In this document: positions 59,536 through 64,000 of the stretch, piece after piece
Numbering within the stretch: the stretch's first letter is position 1
How the letters are laid out: each line of letters begins with the position of its first letter
Source: Floccularia luteovirens
Lineage: Eukaryota; Basidiomycota; Agaricomycetes; Agaricales; Squamanitaceae
Length of the DNA stretch: 64,000 nt
NCBI GenBank assembly: GCA_009739215.1
Contig: VSJF01000006.1
Coordinates: forward strand, 868,001-932,000
Direction: 5' to 3'
Translations under genes and position numbers: made by a program
The notes under the pieces: model-generated
Seen by the model: the letters and a program-made list of their open reading frames with translations, nothing else
Databases searched by the model: none
What the model was told of the DNA's origin: nothing

Positions 59536-60936
59536 TCATCTATCAGGCGATTGATCCCCACCATCTAGTCGAAACCAACTAGGGATCTGTTTCCATATCT
59601 TCTCTCTCTCGCGTGCTGCCCAAGCTTCTAAAGCAACTGCACATACCTTGCATTCCGAAAATTCTGCACTCTTTAGTTGCCCAAGTTCTTCTGCCACATA
59701 AAGCGGGTCGCAATAACCTCGCTCGCGATCGAACATATAATGTTGGGTTGCCAGGTCGACAAGTTCTGAAAAGTCCTTACGACAAGCAGCAGCAGACATA
59801 CACACAGCTCCAGAGGAGGTCTTACGCATATGCGTATGTGGGTTATGTTGTTGTGCGTGTCTGACATAGTGACCGCTACCCATGGCCTGTATCATTGTTG
59901 TGATTGCGTGTTGGGAGGCTTCTTTGCCAAGACACAGTCTTTGAATATCTTGCGCAGAAAGATGTGGGGGGGAGATTAGTTGTCTGTGCATGGGATCGTC
60001 CTTGCTTGGCTCGAAGATTTGTGCGAATGAATATCGTGAGAGGTCGTAAAACGCGGCTGGTAGTAGAGAAGGTGCATCGACTTCTCTCGCCAAAGTGATA
60101 ACCGACTACAATAAATGTATAAGCGAGGAAATTAATCAATCGATTAAGACTCACAAGCGGATGAGGGTATAACTGCGTGGTACTCGAGCCTTTTATTTCA
60201 TGACCCCTAGCAAAGTCTTCTCGTGTATCCCAGGCTTTTAAGGTGGATGGCCATGCAATACTTAAATGTGTAAGCGCCTTTGCGCGTAACGAGTCTATAG
60301 CGTATTTCGTTGACAATCGAAGTATGCCAGATACCACTCTAAAATCTTCGTAATTATTGTTCAAGAAATTGCTGAGAAATGAATGACAGATTTAGTACAC
60401 ATGCCATTTCGATTTTCAAATTGAAATTCAACGTACGGCCCGTCGTACAACGCTGTCAACAGATTTCCAACGTCTTCTGCGGTGTCGTGAAGGTATATCC
60501 TTGGTATACCTCGTGGATCGTGCAATGTGCTAGTTTCATCTACTGATGATTCAGGTGTTTCTGAGTGTATCGATTCTGGTTGGGGAAGAGCGAACATGTC
60601 CTTGAAAAACGAGGAATGGCGGGCTAGTTGAGATATGTGCACGCGATATAGCGTATTCTCTGCTCTGCAGATAACGCTACCGTCTTCGAACCACAAATCG
60701 CTGTGTCTAATTAGATGTTCCCTCGTTGGTTCTTTATCGTATATGGACGATGGAACGGGGCCACCTTCGATGCTATTTGCTGTGTTCAGCACTAGCGACG
60801 GGGAGTGTTGCCACAATAAGTTGTATGCAGTCTGTGAAGATGAGGACTGCATGGTTTTAGAGTTGGGCTTGTGAAGGCTTCGTTGCAAAGTTTTTGGACG
60901 TAACTTTGATGAAGAGGATGAAAACTGTTGCTCCAT
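59536..60936 (-). CDS. BTB/POZ domain protein
   Basis: Three exons (60437-60936, 60155-60371, 59536-60105) give 428 aa. The BTB fold begins about residue 78: HSDLWFEDGSVICRAENTLY, RVHISQLARHSSFFKDMFAL, then IYLHDTAEDVGNLLTALYDG, and the helical part GILRLSTKYAIDSLRAKALT. The C-terminal half has Cys and His residues (AVCMSAAACRKDFSELVDLA, SECKVCAVALEAWAARERE). Proteins of this design form very large families in mushroom-forming fungi; as BTB proteins they may act as adaptors, for example for Cullin3 ligases, but no specific partner is known. The start MEQQFSSSSSKL is the first ATG in frame; MQSSSSQTAYNL is an alternative. Confidence 0.85.
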
Positions 60937-61230
60937 GATTGTGGCGAGGTGATCAAACAGTTGAGCTGTCTAGGAATGTTAAACGCTAGGGAGTGACTGT
61001 AGGAGGAACAACGGTGTCTTTGTGGCGACCGGCCCCAGCTGGTGCAACGAAAGCCTGATTGGTTGACTTAAGCTCAGGAGGCAACACATGTTGTGGCCAC
61101 CGTCAATGTCCTGGTGACTTGTTCGAAATCTTATCTTATCACAATTATTTCTCACAACACCTTCTAAGATGGAAGTCTCTCATCAATCTAAATGCTAACA
61201 ATTATAAAACAATCCCCAAGCCCCGAAACT

Positions 61231-62958
61231 TCATTGTTGTAAAGTGTTCTTGATAGCATCTTCATCAACTTCCATCTTCTCCCCAAGCTTATCGAGCAAC
61301 TCGTGCAAACCTTCTGCTTCAGATATCAGCTGATGAACTGAAATCTCGCTTTTCCCCGTGACTGGCGGCGGAACTTCCCCGAGGCTGAGTTCCTCGATAG
61401 ATTTTTTTACCACATCACTCCAGGTAGTACCATCGCGTTCTAATTCACTGGCAAGCTGATCTTTAATCCTCCTACAAGTTCCAACCCCGTCATAACCAAA
61501 AGCAGTGTATACTTGAACCATGGCGGCTCCGGATTTGGCATATTCAAGGGCATCTGCTCCTGTTTTTATTCCGCCACAACCTATCAAAGGAATAGAGGCC
61601 GGCAGTTGTGTCCGTAATGTTCGCAAGGCCTTGAGAGAGTAAGACTTGACGGGTGTTCCAGACAAGCCACCCGTCTCATGTTTATTCGCTTTTGAATTAT
61701 CTTAACTAAATTCATCAAGTTTGGGTCAGGTAAAACTTACCGTTCATTAAATGTGCAGGTCGTTGAATGGTGGTGTTGCTCACAATAACACCATCGATTT
61801 TGCTTTCCCGTATGACTTCTGCAATATCAACAAGTTGCTGTTCGTCCAAGTCAGGTGCCAACTTGAGTAATAGTTTTGGTCGGTGAGAGCCGGATTTTGA
61901 AATCGTTAGTTCCTCGCGAGCTGCTACGACAGAAGACAAAAGGTGTTTTAAAAGATCATGATTTTGTAGTCCGCTGATATAAAAGTGTGAGAAATATATA
62001 GGATTTAACGACAAGAATAAGAATTACCGGAGACCAGGTGTGTTGGGACTTGACACATTCACCACCAGCGCATCTACGTACGGTCCAAATGTGCGAACGC
62101 CTTCCACAAAATCGTCGACGGATTCAGCAGGTGATTCTTTGTTTTTGCCCAAATTGACAGCAAGAAGGGATCCATCTCGTAATGCTGGACGATCTGATCT
62201 CCCGAATGTAGGTAGTCGTGCTCTCAACCGGGAGAGGACCGATGCATGACCTTGTGATGGAAAACCATAACGGTTGATTAAACCCTCATCTTCAGGGAGT
62301 CGGAATACACGGGGGCGGGGGTTTCCTGACTAGTACATCTCGGTTCTCGTTGCACCTTTCAGTGGCGAGCCTTACAGACCTGTGGTTTTGGTGTGACACT
62401 CCCAATCTCTACCCAACTGAACCCGAGATCGAAAAGGCCTAAGATGTTTTGCAAATTGTAAATTGATAGAGGTACAACATAGGGAAAGAGTCATGTTTAC
62501 CGTCAATGGCCTCCCCATCCTTGTCAAAACCGGCTGCCACACCAATGGGATTGGTGACTTTTTCCCCCCATATCTAAGAGAGGTGACTAAATCGAGATGC
62601 AACGCAGGTCATAAAAGCTTACTTCGTAGCTTAGTCTATCAATGTCTTTAACTGGATCTTTCGGAGCCAATCCACTTTTCAACACTTTGACTGCCAGTTT
62701 ATGTGCGGTTTCGGGATCCAACGCATTTTGTATAAGAGGAGATATTATATATCTATGCATTGCTGACCGCGCATCGAAATAGTAAACGGCAAATAATCCC
62801 GTAGAAAGCGCAAATATAGTTGCATACAAGCCTGTATGAAGTGGGGAACGAGGAGTTGTTGGCCTGGTGAAAAGCTGCCGGGAATGTAGAATATGACGAG
62901 TATTTCGAATAGCAGTTGTTCTAAGTGAATGCGAGGCAATGGGCTGTAGAAACAACAT
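61231..62958 (-). CDS. Dihydroorotate dehydrogenase, mitochondrial (class 2)
   Basis: Six exons (62623-62958, 62501-62573, 62380-62438, 62028-62329, 61741-61973, 61231-61688) give 486 aa. It oxidises dihydroorotate to orotate in pyrimidine synthesis, passing electrons to ubiquinone. The N-terminus is a mitochondrial presequence followed by a membrane helix ([18 protein letters not shown]) and the family entry [20 protein letters not shown]. Then [54 protein letters not shown] with the catalytic Ser, [25 protein letters not shown], and [18 protein letters not shown] for FMN. All are intact. Intron 5 removes a frame conflict and yields ANKHETGG. The C-terminus has a helical extension beyond the bacterial form. 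Confidence 0.93.
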
Positions 62959-63206
62959 CTTTTGACTTAGTGGCGACGTTGGGTGTTATGTTTGACTATC
63001 CTGACAATGAGAGCACCATGTAAAAAGTTGAAGTTGTCGGAATGATCGGATCATTCGGTTTCTATTTCGTCTAGTTAAGCGCACAACACTGTTCTACCAA
63101 AAACTCTTATGGACTATAGTACATCCAACAGAAATCATACTGCATAAAAGCATGAAGATAAATCGTACAAACACATAGAATTATAACTTGTTAATATAAA
63201 CTTGAT

Positions 63207-63830
63207 TTAAAAGGGTTGGAGTAAAGCGCGAGACCAGCGACGCTCTTCTTTAGAATTATTCTTTATTTTTGTGGGCTCAACTTTTACGAATCCATTCGGC
63301 ATGAAGGAGAAACGACGGGATTGACGTGATCCAGAAGGCTCGCTGCAGCGCTTCCACCATAACGTTATGCGACGCATGAATGGAGTGCGTGATTTCTTGC
63401 TGCTCAAATTGGAGCTTGAGCAAGATGAAGTACGCGTTAGTGGCGGAGATTTGAGATATACTCTGGCGTGGTGTGATAATGAATACACAAAGGAGATGGG
63501 GTGAAGAGTAAGCTCACGGGGTAGCACGGCGCCTTCGGAGACGAGCTGACCTTGCCCTACGGCTGGCAGCTGATATTGAATAGGTGTTGGATGATGAACA
63601 GAACATGATCGGGCAGGAACAATGGGGAATTCACTGACACTGGGAACCAATGAAAGGATGCCCTTTAGCAAGTAGATGAAAGGGATTTTATAACATTCCA
63701 GTGAGCCACACGAGCCACCGAACTGAAGAGGAGAGACATCAGTGGCATCTAGTGAAACCAGAAGTAGAACAATGGAATGCGTGGTGTTCTTGCCACTAAG
63801 AGAGATTTGATATGAATTTGAGTGTAGCAT
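63207..63830 (-). CDS. Unresolved gene, probably spliced
   Basis: A 207-codon minus-strand frame is open, but it mixes protein-like and non-coding segments. The part SEFPIVPARSCSVHHPTPIQ, YQLPAVGQGQLVSEGAVLPR looks coding and ends at a good donor (GTGAGC at about 63514). Downstream, a different frame reads LQFEQQEITHSIHASHNVMV, EALQRAFWITSIPSFLLHAE, which looks like a real helical protein. A joined model of two or three exons is likely, with its start not found. I recognise no family. Confidence applies to there being some gene here. Confidence 0.35.
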   Translation of the reverse strand: MLHSNSYQISLSGKNTTHSIVLLLVSLDATDVSPLQFGGSCGSLECYKIPFIYLLKGILSLVPSVSEFPIVPARSCSVHHPTPIQYQLPAVGQGQLVSEGAVLPRELTLHPISFVYSLSHHARVYLKSPPLTRTSSCSSSNLSSKKSRTPFMRRITLWWKRCSEPSGSRQSRRFSFMPNGFVKVEPTKIKNNSKEERRWSRALLQPF

Positions 63831-64000
63831 TTAGATAACTAGCACGGATAACTCCGACCAAAATTTTTGTGGCTCGTTGCAATACAATCTCTCTACTTAT
63901 TCTCAGCTTTTCTTTTCTTCACTCCATCTCCTTTACGATATCACTATTTCTATCCATTTCACAGTTATCGGAAATGGATGTACGTGTCTCACCAACGATC

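Noticed and set aside
63974..64000. Possible start of a plus-strand gene (ATG GAT then GTACGT donor)
   Set aside because: Only 27 bases remain; nothing can be supported.

Overview
The window is nuclear DNA of a filamentous basidiomycete, most likely an Agaricomycete. The signs are: genes packed on both strands, many introns of about 45-65 nt with GT-AG ends and CTAAC/CTGAC-type branch points, very small internal exons (13, 19, 22, 25 nt), a wood-decay type subfamily-C GH45 endoglucanase, a 21-kDa complex I subunit (NUXM type), a BTB protein and a CBM19-like secreted protein. Gene models were built by hand: splice sites were chosen so that reading phase and family conservation both hold. I had no transcript or database evidence.

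Layout. 1-13.7 kb is dense housekeeping DNA: a chloride channel fragment (-), MED4 (+), dual-specificity phosphatase (-), EMC8/9 (-), GH45 (-), NUXM (-), a nuclear-basket nucleoporin (+), CDK7 (-), a J-protein (+), OHCU decarboxylase (-) and a Gfo/Idh/MocA oxidoreductase (+). 13.7-16.5 kb is a gene-poor stretch in front of an unrecognised 10-exon gene (16.6-20.2 kb, 1055 aa) whose protein and intron phases reveal a duplicated module. 20.8-28.0 kb is a complete ACC1 (11 exons, 2227 aa). It is followed by ARPC2 (-), a Zds1-like protein (-), the tiny MZT1 (-) and TMA16 (+).

36-43.4 kb is odd. Four consecutive genes (FAD-dependent phenol-type monooxygenase, cholinephosphate cytidylyltransferase, Zap1-like zinc-finger factor, leucine-rich-repeat protein) show clear or probable frameshifts, while the genes on either side, including the 6.7 kb ACC1 coding sequence, show none. 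This is either local pseudogenisation or a local base-level assembly problem.

43.4-64 kb holds mitochondrial uL23m (-), a DCR2-like phosphatase (+), BUD6/AIP3 (+), a membrane glycosyltransferase-like protein (-), a CBM19-like secreted protein (-), a BTB protein (-), mitochondrial DHODH (-) and one unresolved gene. Spacers of 1.7-2.2 kb separate some of them.

Functional links are mostly general: transcription (MED4, CDK7), polarity and cytoskeleton (BUD6, ARPC2, ZDS, MZT1), lipid synthesis (ACC1, broken CCT) and nucleobase metabolism (OHCU decarboxylase, DHODH). There is no obvious secondary-metabolite cluster, CRISPR, tRNA or intact transposon. Regulatory points of note are CACGTG boxes in four of six divergent promoters, and two perfect palindromes, one of them CGG-N10-CCG, between the OHCU decarboxylase and oxidoreductase genes.
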